A stretch of 64,000 nucleotides of DNA from assembly GCF_900168065.1 (NCBI RefSeq), contig NZ_FUZZ01000001.1, positions 868,001-932,000 on the forward strand. Direction: 5' to 3'. This document shows positions 1 to 8,073 of the stretch, one piece after another. Made by a program: the position numbers and the translations under genes. Source of the DNA: Chitinophaga ginsengisegetis (GTDB lineage Bacteria; Bacteroidota; Bacteroidia; Chitinophagales; Chitinophagaceae). A model generated the notes under the pieces. It searched no databases. It saw nothing but the letters and a program-made list of their open reading frames with translations, and was not told the origin of the DNA. How positions within the stretch are numbered: the stretch's first letter is position 1; the number at the start of each line of letters is the position of its first letter.

Positions 1-204
1 ACGGCGAAGCAGTTCCTGCTGCAGCCAGGTAGCCAGCGGAACCATGGACGTGTCTTCCCAGCTGATAGTAGATTGTGCGCTGATTTCAAAAGAGCCGCGC
101 GCCTTCCCTGCTTTTACGGGCAGCGGGATCACCGGGCATATTTGCTGTGCGGCAACGGGAATAGCAGTAAATACAATGGCGATGGCCAGCAGGCATTTTT
201 TCAT
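1..204 (-). CDS. GH20-like beta-N-acetylhexosaminidase, N-terminal fragment
   Basis: Only the first 68 codons are in the window; the gene runs off the left edge. The ATG at 204 opens a signal peptide (MKKCLLAIAIVFTAIPVAAQ) followed by a segment beginning QICPVIPLPVKAGKARGSF. The 'IPLPV...G.F' pattern is typical of the small domain that precedes the catalytic barrel of GH20 exo-hexosaminidases, which remove terminal GlcNAc/GalNAc in the periplasm. The catalytic domain is not visible, so the family call rests on this N-terminal pattern alone. It is divergent from the START-domain operon, with about 200 bp between. Confidence 0.68.
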   Translation of the reverse strand, partial: MKKCLLAIAIVFTAIPVAAQQICPVIPLPVKAGKARGSFEISAQSTISWEDTSMVPLATWLQQELLRR

Positions 205-412
205 GTTCAAAGCTGATTTTCAGGAGCAAACGGTGCACCGGCGAACAAAATAATAAAATATCGCCAGTACTTCTCCATAAAATAATATATAAATATTTCT
301 CCATTATTGTATCCCCGGTTTAGTTACAGGTCAACGGCTTAATCCTACAGTTCAACACTTAATCAATGGCCGGCCGGTATACCAGTGGCATATTTGCAAT
401 AAATGATGATGT

Positions 413-1048
413 ATGCAACACCTCTCCGTTTTAGTGATCAGCAGTATGATGTTCGTCCGGTCATTATTCGTTGATACCAGCGAATTCAAACTGGTGAAAC
501 AGGATAACGCCATCGCGTTATATGAAAGATGGATTCCCGGCGCCGGTGGTGAAAATGTAAGGGAGATCAAAACCATCTTCCAGGTAAAATGCGCCATACC
601 GGCAGTGATCGGGCTTTTCAAAGACCAGGCGCGCGGTCGCGAGTGGAATACCAATGCCAGCGATTACCGGATAGCCACAGCGCCCGATCCTCATCACTGG
701 ATCACCTATATTAAGTATGATATCCCCTGGCCGGTAGACGACCAGGACTGCTGCCTGCTATACCGCTACCAGGAAATGACCGGCGATGCGGCGGAAGTGG
801 CGTTTGAAAGCATCACCGATCACCGCTTCCCTTTATACAATAAAACAACACGGATCACCGGCACGCGGGGAAAATGGATCATGGCGCCCTTGGGGAACGG
901 GCAGCTGCAGATCACTTATATGGTCACCACCGACCGTAGTAAGAAAATTCCCCGCTGGGTATCCGATCCTATTATTCATGATAACCTGTTCAGGACCATG
1001 ACAAAATTCAAAAGCCTGCTTGAAAATAAAACGTATGCCAGACAATAA
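413..1048 (+). CDS. START-domain (lipid/hydrophobic ligand-binding) protein
   Basis: A 211-residue protein. After a short hydrophobic N-terminus (about residues 1-20, possibly a signal peptide), residues ~25-205 match the START fold pattern: 'FKLVKQDNAIALYERW' near the N-terminus, a central 'PWPVDDQDCCLLYRY', and a C-terminal amphipathic helix (FRTMTKFKSLLEN). START domains bind lipids or other hydrophobic molecules in a cavity; the ligand here is unknown. It is the first gene of a five-gene operon: its last codons overlap the next gene, an SDR oxidoreductase. The hydroxysteroid-dehydrogenase-like neighbours suggest a lipid or isoprenoid substrate, which is inference. A weak -7-like CATATTTG lies at 389-396. 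Confidence 0.78.
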   Translation: MQHLSVLVISSMMFVRSLFVDTSEFKLVKQDNAIALYERWIPGAGGENVREIKTIFQVKCAIPAVIGLFKDQARGREWNTNASDYRIATAPDPHHWITYIKYDIPWPVDDQDCCLLYRYQEMTGDAAEVAFESITDHRFPLYNKTTRITGTRGKWIMAPLGNGQLQITYMVTTDRSKKIPRWVSDPIIHDNLFRTMTKFKSLLENKTYARQ

Positions 1049-1838
1049 ATATACGCTCATCACCGGCGCCAGCTCCGGTTTGGGCAAAGAATTCGCTATT
1101 CAGTGCGCCAGGAAAGGCATGAATATTATCCTCATTGCCCTGCCGGGAAGCCGCCTCCAATCTGTAGCGGAGAGCCTGGAACTGGAATATCACATCCACG
1201 TAAAAGTGTTTGAATTTGATTTGTCCGACAGCGACATACTGAAGCAGCAACTGCAGATCATTACCCGCAACCATGATATCAATTTCCTGATCAACAATGC
1301 CGGCATCGGCGGTACATCTTCCATCACCCACACCTCACTGGAACGGATAGACGATATTATTATGCTCAATGTAAGAGGCACCGTACTACTTACCCACCTG
1401 CTGATCCCGCACCTGCTGAAACACCCGCAGAGTTATATCATGAATATAGCCAGTATGGCGGCTTTCACGCCTATTGCCTATAAAACGGTGTACCCTGCAT
1501 CCAAAGCATTTATCTCGTCTTTTTTCCTGGGATTAAAAGAAGAACTGGCCGGTACCGGTTTATCCGTAAGCGTTATATACCCTGGTCCTATTATGACCAA
1601 CTCCCATACCTCCCGGCGGATCATCAGCCAGGGACTGAAAGGAAAAATGGGACTGCTGTCTACCCCCGACATTGCGCACATTGCGCTGAAAGGCACGCTG
1701 GCCGGACACCCGGTGATCATACCCGGCCTGATGAATAAGATCAATCATGTGCTGATGCAGTTGCTCCCACTATCATTCCGGATGAGGATCGTATCCAGGG
1801 AAGTAAAAAAAGAAATCCCATATAGCTTATCTGTCTAA
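1035..1838 (+). CDS. Classical short-chain dehydrogenase/reductase
   Basis: I place the start at ATG 1035 rather than the in-frame TTG at 1020, because the N-terminus MPDNKYTLITGASSGLG then matches the family. The 267-residue protein has the Rossmann motif TGASSGLG (residues 10-17), NNAG (87-90), catalytic S140 and the Y153-x3-K157 pair. These are the hallmarks of a classical NAD(P)H-dependent SDR acting on an alcohol/ketone. The C-terminal part is fairly hydrophobic (HVLMQLLPLSFRM), resembling SDRs of the DltE/17-beta-HSD-like group that act on lipophilic substrates. The start overlaps the end of the START-domain gene by 14 bp, so translational coupling is likely. Substrate unknown. Confidence 0.88.
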   Translation: MPDNKYTLITGASSGLGKEFAIQCARKGMNIILIALPGSRLQSVAESLELEYHIHVKVFEFDLSDSDILKQQLQIITRNHDINFLINNAGIGGTSSITHTSLERIDDIIMLNVRGTVLLTHLLIPHLLKHPQSYIMNIASMAAFTPIAYKTVYPASKAFISSFFLGLKEELAGTGLSVSVIYPGPIMTNSHTSRRIISQGLKGKMGLLSTPDIAHIALKGTLAGHPVIIPGLMNKINHVLMQLLPLSFRMRIVSREVKKEIPYSLSV

Positions 1839-1847
1839 AAAAAATTC

Positions 1848-2822
1848 ATGAAAAAAGTACTGATCACCGGCGCCAATGGCTTTCTCGGTTCTAATTTAAC
1901 ACGGGAGTTATACCGCATGGGGTTTGATATAAAAATTATAATCCGGCCTTCGGCCGATATGAAAGGCATTGAGGACATCCCCTGTGAAATCTTTTACGGG
2001 AGCATCAATAACAACGATGATGTACATGAAGCTGTGAAGGATTGCGACATCGTGATCCATGCAGCCTGTATTACCGCACAGTGGGGCATTTCATTTGCCG
2101 AATATGAACATACCAACTTCACCGCCACTAAGTATATTACCGCGGCCTGCCTCGAACACAAGGTGCAGAAATTTATTTACGTGAGCACTGCCAATACCAT
2201 CGGGCCAGGTGATAAAAACAGTCCGGGTAACGAACTAAACGGCTTTACCCTGTTCAATGCCAACTCCGGTTATATCAATACTAAATACCTTGCACAACAA
2301 TATGTGCTGGAACAGGTGGCCAGCAGGCAACTGCCGGGCATCGTGGTAAACCCCACCTTTATGATAGGCCCGCATGATGTGAAACCCAGCTCCGGTAAAC
2401 TGATCCTGTACGGACTGAAACACCGGTTACTTTTTTATCCGCCCGGCGGTAAAAACTTTGTGCATATCAAAGACGTATGCCGGGGTATCATCAATGCTAT
2501 TGAAAAAGGTAAAACAGGCGACTGCTACCTGCTGGCCGGTCAGAACCTCAGCTATGCAGAATTCTTCCGGTTGCTGAAAAAGATCTCCGGCAAACGGCAG
2601 CTGCTCGTCCCTATCCCGGGGTTTATCCTGAAAGCAGCCGGTATCATAGGTTCCCTGCCGGGCATCTCCGGAAAATTAAATTATACCACTGCTTACATGC
2701 TATGCCTCGATAACTATTACTCCGGCAAAAAATCGGAACGGGAACTGCAGCTCAGCTATACCCCCGTAGAAGCTGCTGTTACAGGCGCATTTACGTGGTT
2801 TAAGGAAAATAACTACATTTAG
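1848..2822 (+). CDS. NAD(P)-dependent extended SDR / epimerase (3-beta-HSD-like)
   Basis: A 324-residue extended SDR. Visible motifs are TGANGFLG (residues 7-14) for dinucleotide binding, HAAC near 71-74, T114 in 'VSTAN', and Y142-x3-K146. The 'HIKDVCRGI' segment near 220 is also typical. Such proteins include nucleotide-sugar epimerases, dihydroflavonol reductases and 3-beta-hydroxysteroid dehydrogenases. The 'VIHAAC' block and the lack of nucleotide-sugar neighbours favour the reductase/3-beta-HSD-like branch, but this is not certain. The gene starts 9 bp after the preceding SDR and ends 18 bp before the LytS-type kinase, so it belongs to the same transcript. Confidence 0.85.
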   Translation: MKKVLITGANGFLGSNLTRELYRMGFDIKIIIRPSADMKGIEDIPCEIFYGSINNNDDVHEAVKDCDIVIHAACITAQWGISFAEYEHTNFTATKYITAACLEHKVQKFIYVSTANTIGPGDKNSPGNELNGFTLFNANSGYINTKYLAQQYVLEQVASRQLPGIVVNPTFMIGPHDVKPSSGKLILYGLKHRLLFYPPGGKNFVHIKDVCRGIINAIEKGKTGDCYLLAGQNLSYAEFFRLLKKISGKRQLLVPIPGFILKAAGIIGSLPGISGKLNYTTAYMLCLDNYYSGKKSERELQLSYTPVEAAVTGAFTWFKENNYI

Positions 2823-2840
2823 TAATACACAAGCCATCAG

Positions 2841-3917
2841 ATGAACTTCCAGGAAAATGAAAAATTATTCTCCAGCAAACTGTTCCTGTACCTTTCCAGG
2901 ATACTGATACTGTATACCTTCAGTATCATCTTCAAATCCTTTGACCATACTTTCGTAACAGGTTTGCAGATGATGGATTTCAGGGGACAGATGTTCAGCC
3001 TGTTCTATGTGGTGTTTGGTCTTATTGCCTGGGAAGGCGCCGCCTGGCTGGCCCGCACGGTAGAAAGGAAAACAATGAACAAACACACATCCGGCAAACT
3101 GGTGTTCCTTTGCGCCGTTCTGCTGATATATGGTGTGCTGGTGGCGTACCTGTTTGGCCTCTTCTATTCGTTGAGCGATATCCTGTTGTTTAACCGCTAT
3201 GAAGCATGGGAAAGCTTCATCCGCTTCAGCTACGACCTGAACTTCGGCACGTTTATGTTTTACCTGCTGATCTTAACATTTAACGGGATCATCTTTTACT
3301 ATTCCGGCTGGAAAGAATACCAGCTGCAAACAGAAAGACTGATGCGGGAAAATATCCAGGCAAGATATGATGCGTTACGCAACCAGATAGATCCGCACTT
3401 CTTTTTTAATTCGCTCAGTGTACTGACCAACCTGGTATATAAAAGCCCGGACCTTTCCGCCGATTATATTACGCAGCTGGCCAAAACATACCGGTACATT
3501 CTTGATAAAAAGTTTGAGAACCTGGTACCCGTACAAACGGAACTGGATTTCCTCGATGCTTATCTTTTCCTGATCCATATCCGCCACCAGCAAAGCATAC
3601 AGTTCAGCGCCGATATCCCGGAAAAGGTAAAAGCCAAAGGGATGATTCCACCGGTAACCCTGCAGATGCTCATTGAAAACGCCATCAAACACAACCGGTT
3701 TTCCGCACAGGACCCGCTGCTGATCACTATTAAAAGCGATGGTAATTTCCTGGTAGTATCCAATCACAAAAGACCCAAAGTTCACCCGGAAATTTCTTCC
3801 GGTATAGGACTTGAAAATATTCAGAAAAGATATGCGCTGATCAGCAACAGCAATATTGAAATCAGCGAAACAGCAGAAATGTTTATTGTAAAATTACCCA
3901 TCATCAGTGGATCATGA
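2841..3917 (+). CDS. LytS-type sensor histidine kinase (His_kinase family)
   Basis: A 358-residue membrane kinase. Four hydrophobic segments are visible at about residues 14-33, 51-71, 87-110 and 135-155. A short coiled segment leads to the phospho-acceptor region 'NQIDPHFFFNSLSVL' with H186, diagnostic of the LytS/YehU His_kinase family. The ATP-binding part has 'IENAIKHNRF' (N box) and 'GIGLENIQKRY' (G box). No extracellular sensor domain is present beyond the short loops, so the signal is probably sensed within or through the membrane. The stop codon overlaps the start of the LytTR regulator (ATGA), so the two are coupled and very probably form a pair. Confidence 0.92.
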   Translation: MNFQENEKLFSSKLFLYLSRILILYTFSIIFKSFDHTFVTGLQMMDFRGQMFSLFYVVFGLIAWEGAAWLARTVERKTMNKHTSGKLVFLCAVLLIYGVLVAYLFGLFYSLSDILLFNRYEAWESFIRFSYDLNFGTFMFYLLILTFNGIIFYYSGWKEYQLQTERLMRENIQARYDALRNQIDPHFFFNSLSVLTNLVYKSPDLSADYITQLAKTYRYILDKKFENLVPVQTELDFLDAYLFLIHIRHQQSIQFSADIPEKVKAKGMIPPVTLQMLIENAIKHNRFSAQDPLLITIKSDGNFLVVSNHKRPKVHPEISSGIGLENIQKRYALISNSNIEISETAEMFIVKLPIISGS

Positions 3918-4684
3918 GAATAGTTATTTTTGAAGATGAGATGCATAATGCCGAGCGGCTCATTCAGTTACTGCACAAGTGTAATGCAGCGATACAGGTA
4001 GTTGCGGTTATTACTTCCGTGGAAGAAGGAATCCGGTGGCTGGAACAGCAGCAGCCGGTGGATCTGATGCTGATGGATATCCAGTTATCTGACGGCAACT
4101 GTTTTGAAATATTCAGCAAAACAAAAGTACGTACGCCCATCATTTTTACCACGGCGTATGATGGCTTCGCACTACAGGCGTTCAAGGTAAACAGTATTGA
4201 TTACTTACTAAAACCAATCGACCCCGACGATTTAAAGAATGCCTTAAACAAATACGAACAGTTCAGACCAGCCAATAATTACACCGTAGACATCAGCAGG
4301 ATCGCGGAAGAGTTTCTGCGCCGCGACAGTGCCCGCTTTATCGGCAGGATCAACAACCAGCTGATCTATGTAAAAGCGAAAGATATTGCCTGGCTGCAAT
4401 TTGCGAGGGGTACCACCTGGGCCACCACCATTACCAATCAGCGGGTACCACTGGATTATTCTCTCGATCAGATTGAACAACTGCTGGACAAGCACCAGTT
4501 TTTCCGCATCAACCGGCAGTTCATTATCCAGATAGATGCCATTAAAAAGATCACCACTTATTACAATAGCAGATTAATTCTTCAATTAGCACCCGATGTT
4601 GATACTGATGTTATTATTAGCCGTGAAAGGGTTTCTGAATTCAAAAACTGGCTCGAAGGAAAAAGCGAAAGCGCCGGGGGGTGA
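3914..4684 (+). CDS. LytTR-family response regulator
   Basis: A 256-residue regulator. The receiver domain (residues 1-120) has the acidic pair E7/D8, phospho-acceptor D55 in 'LMLMDIQLSDGN', and the conserved K of 'DYLLKPI'. The LytTR DNA-binding domain occupies roughly residues 145-245 ('INNQLIYVKAKDIAWLQ...FFRINRQFIIQIDAI'). It is co-transcribed with the LytS-type kinase (4-bp overlap) and with the START/SDR genes upstream. LytTR proteins usually bind direct repeats; no pair of sites was identified here. It is convergent with the CheB/CheR fusion, with a 53-bp gap. Confidence 0.92.
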   Translation: MRIVIFEDEMHNAERLIQLLHKCNAAIQVVAVITSVEEGIRWLEQQQPVDLMLMDIQLSDGNCFEIFSKTKVRTPIIFTTAYDGFALQAFKVNSIDYLLKPIDPDDLKNALNKYEQFRPANNYTVDISRIAEEFLRRDSARFIGRINNQLIYVKAKDIAWLQFARGTTWATTITNQRVPLDYSLDQIEQLLDKHQFFRINRQFIIQIDAIKKITTYYNSRLILQLAPDVDTDVIISRERVSEFKNWLEGKSESAGG

Positions 4685-4737
4685 AGAGGAATTACCGAAG
4701 GCGGTCCCTTGCTGAACAGGAAAATAAAAACAGGCTA

Positions 4738-7700
4738 TCAGCCCTGCGTTTGTTTGGGATTAAAGAAGATTTTAAAGGTGCTTCCTTCGTGTAAGATGCT
4801 GTTCACTTCCGTCATGCCACCGGAAGCATCTACAATTTTCCTGACAAGGAACAAACCGATGCCTAACCCTTCCATTTCCGGATGCAGGCGCTTATACATA
4901 TTGAATACGGTCCCGAGTTTATCCTGTTCTATTCCGATCCCGTTGTCTTTTACTTCCAGCAACAGGAATCCGTTTTCTTTGCGGGTATTGATATGAATTT
5001 TCAGCTGCCGGTCCGGCGACCGGAATTTGATGGCATTGGTGAGGAGATTATAGATAATGCTGCGAAAGTTCTTCTTCGAAAATACCAGATGGCTTTCTTC
5101 AAGATTTCTTATAACAACCGCCTTAGCAGCCTGTACTTTATCCTGGATACTAAAAAAAACTTCATCCAGTATGGTACTGACATCAACTTCCTGTGCTTCC
5201 TTCAGCGACTCGCTTTCAATTTTCCCTACTTCCGCCAGCTCCCGCAGGTTTTCTTTAAACCTGACAATAGAAGATTGAATCATATCTGTATACCTGACAA
5301 CCTCATTGTCTTCCATATCCAGTTTCTCATCCAGCAATCTCATCAAACCTTCTATATTCGTAAGTGGTCCTAACAAATCATGAGAGGCAGAGTATACAAA
5401 ATTATCCAGGTCTTCATTAATGCGCTGCAGGCTCAGGTTGGAACGGTGTAACTCCAGCTGGGCTTTATTCAAAAGAGTGATATCATTAAAAGAAATAATT
5501 GCACCATCCTGTTCATGATCCAGTTGCCGGATATAGGGCATTATCATCATCTGGTACCAGTTTCCATTCAGCGATTCTACTACTCTCAACAACACCGCGC
5601 CATTTTTGATTACCGAAAGGAGGTCCTGTTCGAGGGAATTGTATTTAAAATTGACGGTAATATGCTGAATGGGTCTGCCGATATCGCTTTCCTGCAGATT
5701 GATATGCTTTACGGCGGCAGGAGAAAACTTTTTCAGCATCAGGTTATTGTCTACAAACAATTGCCCGTTGAGGTTACTCCTGAAATAATTATCCATATCA
5801 TCGTTCAGCACATTGAGTTCCTTTATTTTCAGCTGGTAGTCGGTGTTAATAGTTTGCAGCTCTTCATTTACCGATTGCATTTCTTCATTGGCGCTTTGCA
5901 TTTCTTCGTTGGCAGAAACCAGCTCTTCGTTGAACGACTGCATATTTTCACTGGATGCTTCCAGCTTTTCGGTAGCTTCCTGTAACCGTTCGCGGGTATC
6001 TTTCAGTTCTTCTTCCAGGCTTTGCAGGCCTGCATTGAGATAAGTTTGTACATCAAAAGGCTGTACTTCCTGTTTTTGTTCTTCCTTATTTTCGCTGAAA
6101 AGTACCAGCAGCAGGGAGCGGTCCCCTTCCCTTGCACGAAGCGGGCGGATAGTAAGATCAATTATTTTCGCAGGATCATAATCTGCCACCGGAATACCGG
6201 TTACGGTTATACGCTCATTATCCTTCCTGGCCTGCCTGGCGGCTGTTACATACACCACCCCAAGTGATTTTGGCAGCAGCTCCATCAGGTCAAAACTGAA
6301 GACCTGCTGCAACAGGAAGTGTTCTACCTTGCCGAAATATTTAACAACCTGGTTATCCTGGTCCACACACATACCGGCAACATTTACTTCTTCCAGCAAC
6401 ATTTCATTTACTTCTTCCAGCATAATACTTCGCTTTCCGGTATTACCGGTTTTTTTTGATGGAATTAAAGGCGCCAAACTATTATCTGCTATCATCACCG
6501 GCGTAAATATATCGAACCTTACAGACCGGGCCGATTCCTGGTTACGGTATATTTTCCATTTCTTATTAATTTCTGTGAGATAGGGTAATAACATCCCGGG
6601 ATTTTCGCTGGAGCCGAGGAACAGGTATCCTTTCTGGCTAAGTCCGAAATGCAGCATCGAAAGCGCCTTTTTCTGCAGAGATATGTTCATGTAGATGAGC
6701 AGATTGCGGCAACTGATCAGGTCCATGTTACAGTATGGCGGATTCTTTACTACGTTATGTTGTGCGAAGATCAGCATTTTGCGGATATGCTGTTTGATGC
6801 GGTACCCATTGCCTTCCTGGTTAAAATATTTCTCCAGTCGCTCTGCCGACAGCTCACTCCGGATGGCATCTCCATATAAACCTTTACCGGCAAACTCCAA
6901 TGCTGGCTTATCTATGTCGGTGGCAAATACTTTTACCTGGATATCCTTACCGGCTTTTTCTAACTGTTCGTGTAACAGGATCGCCATTGTATAGGCTTCT
7001 TCTCCGGTGGCACAGCCTGCTATCCAGATCTTTATTTCTTCTTCTTCCTTTTTTCGCTGCACAATTTCCGGCAATACCGTTTCCGCAATCACCTGGAAAG
7101 CCTCCGGGTTCCTGAAGAAGGCAGATACACTGATCATAAAGCTTTGGGCCAGCGTTTCCACTTCGCCGGGGTGTGCCAGGAGGTATTGATAATAAGCTTC
7201 CACAGCATCTAAAGCGAGATATACCATGCGTCGCCTGATACGCCGCAGGATGGTGGTGGGCTTATATTCTGAAAAATCAAATGGTAAACGCTCCCTGATC
7301 AGGTCAATAATAGCGATCACACTTTTATCTTCCATTGCCTGCGCGGCGGGAGGCAAAATACTTCTCTTCGCCTTACTTACATACTGTGTGATCACCATGG
7401 GCATATCTGCCGGCGCCAGTATATGATCTGCCACGCCGGTAGCAATAGCCTCCAGGGGCATACTGTTATATTGGGCGGTATCCGGGTCCTGTACAATAAT
7501 TAATCCTCCTGCCCTGCTGATATTCACGATTCCTTCACTGCCATCATTGCCGGAGCCTGAAAGTATGACGGCTATGATATGATATTCACTATCTGCTGCC
7601 AGTGAGTTGAAAAAGGTGTTGATAGTTTTATGGGGAGCGGAACTGCTGTCCTTGTCTTTCAGCAACAGGCGGCCGTCCTGTATGGTCATGCACTGCTGGC

Positions 7701-7950
7701 TGGGGATCAGATACACCTGGTTAGGCTCTACGAGCATATTATTGGCTGCTTCCGTTACCTTTAACTGACTGTGCCTGGAAAGTATTTCCGCCATCCGGCT
7801 TTTATAATCGGCAGGGAGGTGTTGTATAATCACGTAAGAGGCCTGCGCCAGCGGGGTGTGATCAAAAAAAGACTGCAGCTCTTCCAGACCACCGGCAGAA
7901 GCGCCTATGGCAATAATAAAATGTGGTTCCTGGTTATAATGAGTACTCAT
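4738..7950 (-). CDS. CheB-CheR-PAS-histidine kinase fusion
   Basis: A 1070-residue multi-domain signalling protein. Residues ~10-190 form a CheB methylesterase domain with catalytic S19 (GASAGG), H44 (IIQHLPADY) and the Asp in SGSGNDG, but no receiver domain. Residues ~210-480 form a CheR methyltransferase (SAM-binding 'AGCATGEEAYT' near 313, 'CRNLLIYM'). Residues ~635-720 are a long coiled coil rich in NEE/SANEEMQ heptads. A PAS domain follows (~720-835), then a HisKA/HATPase kinase: 'SASHDLLGPL' near 855, 'LLTNAIKF' and 'DNGIGIEQD'. No chemoreceptor or cheA/cheW gene is nearby, so it is probably a stand-alone signalling protein rather than part of a chemotaxis operon. It is monocistronic, with a 123-bp leader. 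Confidence 0.92.
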   Translation of the reverse strand: MSTHYNQEPHFIIAIGASAGGLEELQSFFDHTPLAQASYVIIQHLPADYKSRMAEILSRHSQLKVTEAANNMLVEPNQVYLIPSQQCMTIQDGRLLLKDKDSSSAPHKTINTFFNSLAADSEYHIIAVILSGSGNDGSEGIVNISRAGGLIIVQDPDTAQYNSMPLEAIATGVADHILAPADMPMVITQYVSKAKRSILPPAAQAMEDKSVIAIIDLIRERLPFDFSEYKPTTILRRIRRRMVYLALDAVEAYYQYLLAHPGEVETLAQSFMISVSAFFRNPEAFQVIAETVLPEIVQRKKEEEEIKIWIAGCATGEEAYTMAILLHEQLEKAGKDIQVKVFATDIDKPALEFAGKGLYGDAIRSELSAERLEKYFNQEGNGYRIKQHIRKMLIFAQHNVVKNPPYCNMDLISCRNLLIYMNISLQKKALSMLHFGLSQKGYLFLGSSENPGMLLPYLTEINKKWKIYRNQESARSVRFDIFTPVMIADNSLAPLIPSKKTGNTGKRSIMLEEVNEMLLEEVNVAGMCVDQDNQVVKYFGKVEHFLLQQVFSFDLMELLPKSLGVVYVTAARQARKDNERITVTGIPVADYDPAKIIDLTIRPLRAREGDRSLLLVLFSENKEEQKQEVQPFDVQTYLNAGLQSLEEELKDTRERLQEATEKLEASSENMQSFNEELVSANEEMQSANEEMQSVNEELQTINTDYQLKIKELNVLNDDMDNYFRSNLNGQLFVDNNLMLKKFSPAAVKHINLQESDIGRPIQHITVNFKYNSLEQDLLSVIKNGAVLLRVVESLNGNWYQMMIMPYIRQLDHEQDGAIISFNDITLLNKAQLELHRSNLSLQRINEDLDNFVYSASHDLLGPLTNIEGLMRLLDEKLDMEDNEVVRYTDMIQSSIVRFKENLRELAEVGKIESESLKEAQEVDVSTILDEVFFSIQDKVQAAKAVVIRNLEESHLVFSKKNFRSIIYNLLTNAIKFRSPDRQLKIHINTRKENGFLLLEVKDNGIGIEQDKLGTVFNMYKRLHPEMEGLGIGLFLVRKIVDASGGMTEVNSILHEGSTFKIFFNPKQTQG

Positions 7951-8073
7951 GCAAAATATTTAAGCTACTTTCCTTCTTATTCTGATGAGACCACCGGGAA
8001 GTGTCCGGTTATATTTCATCTAATGTAGGAAATAATAACCGGCCACCATTTTTTTATTACCTGCCCTTAAATA

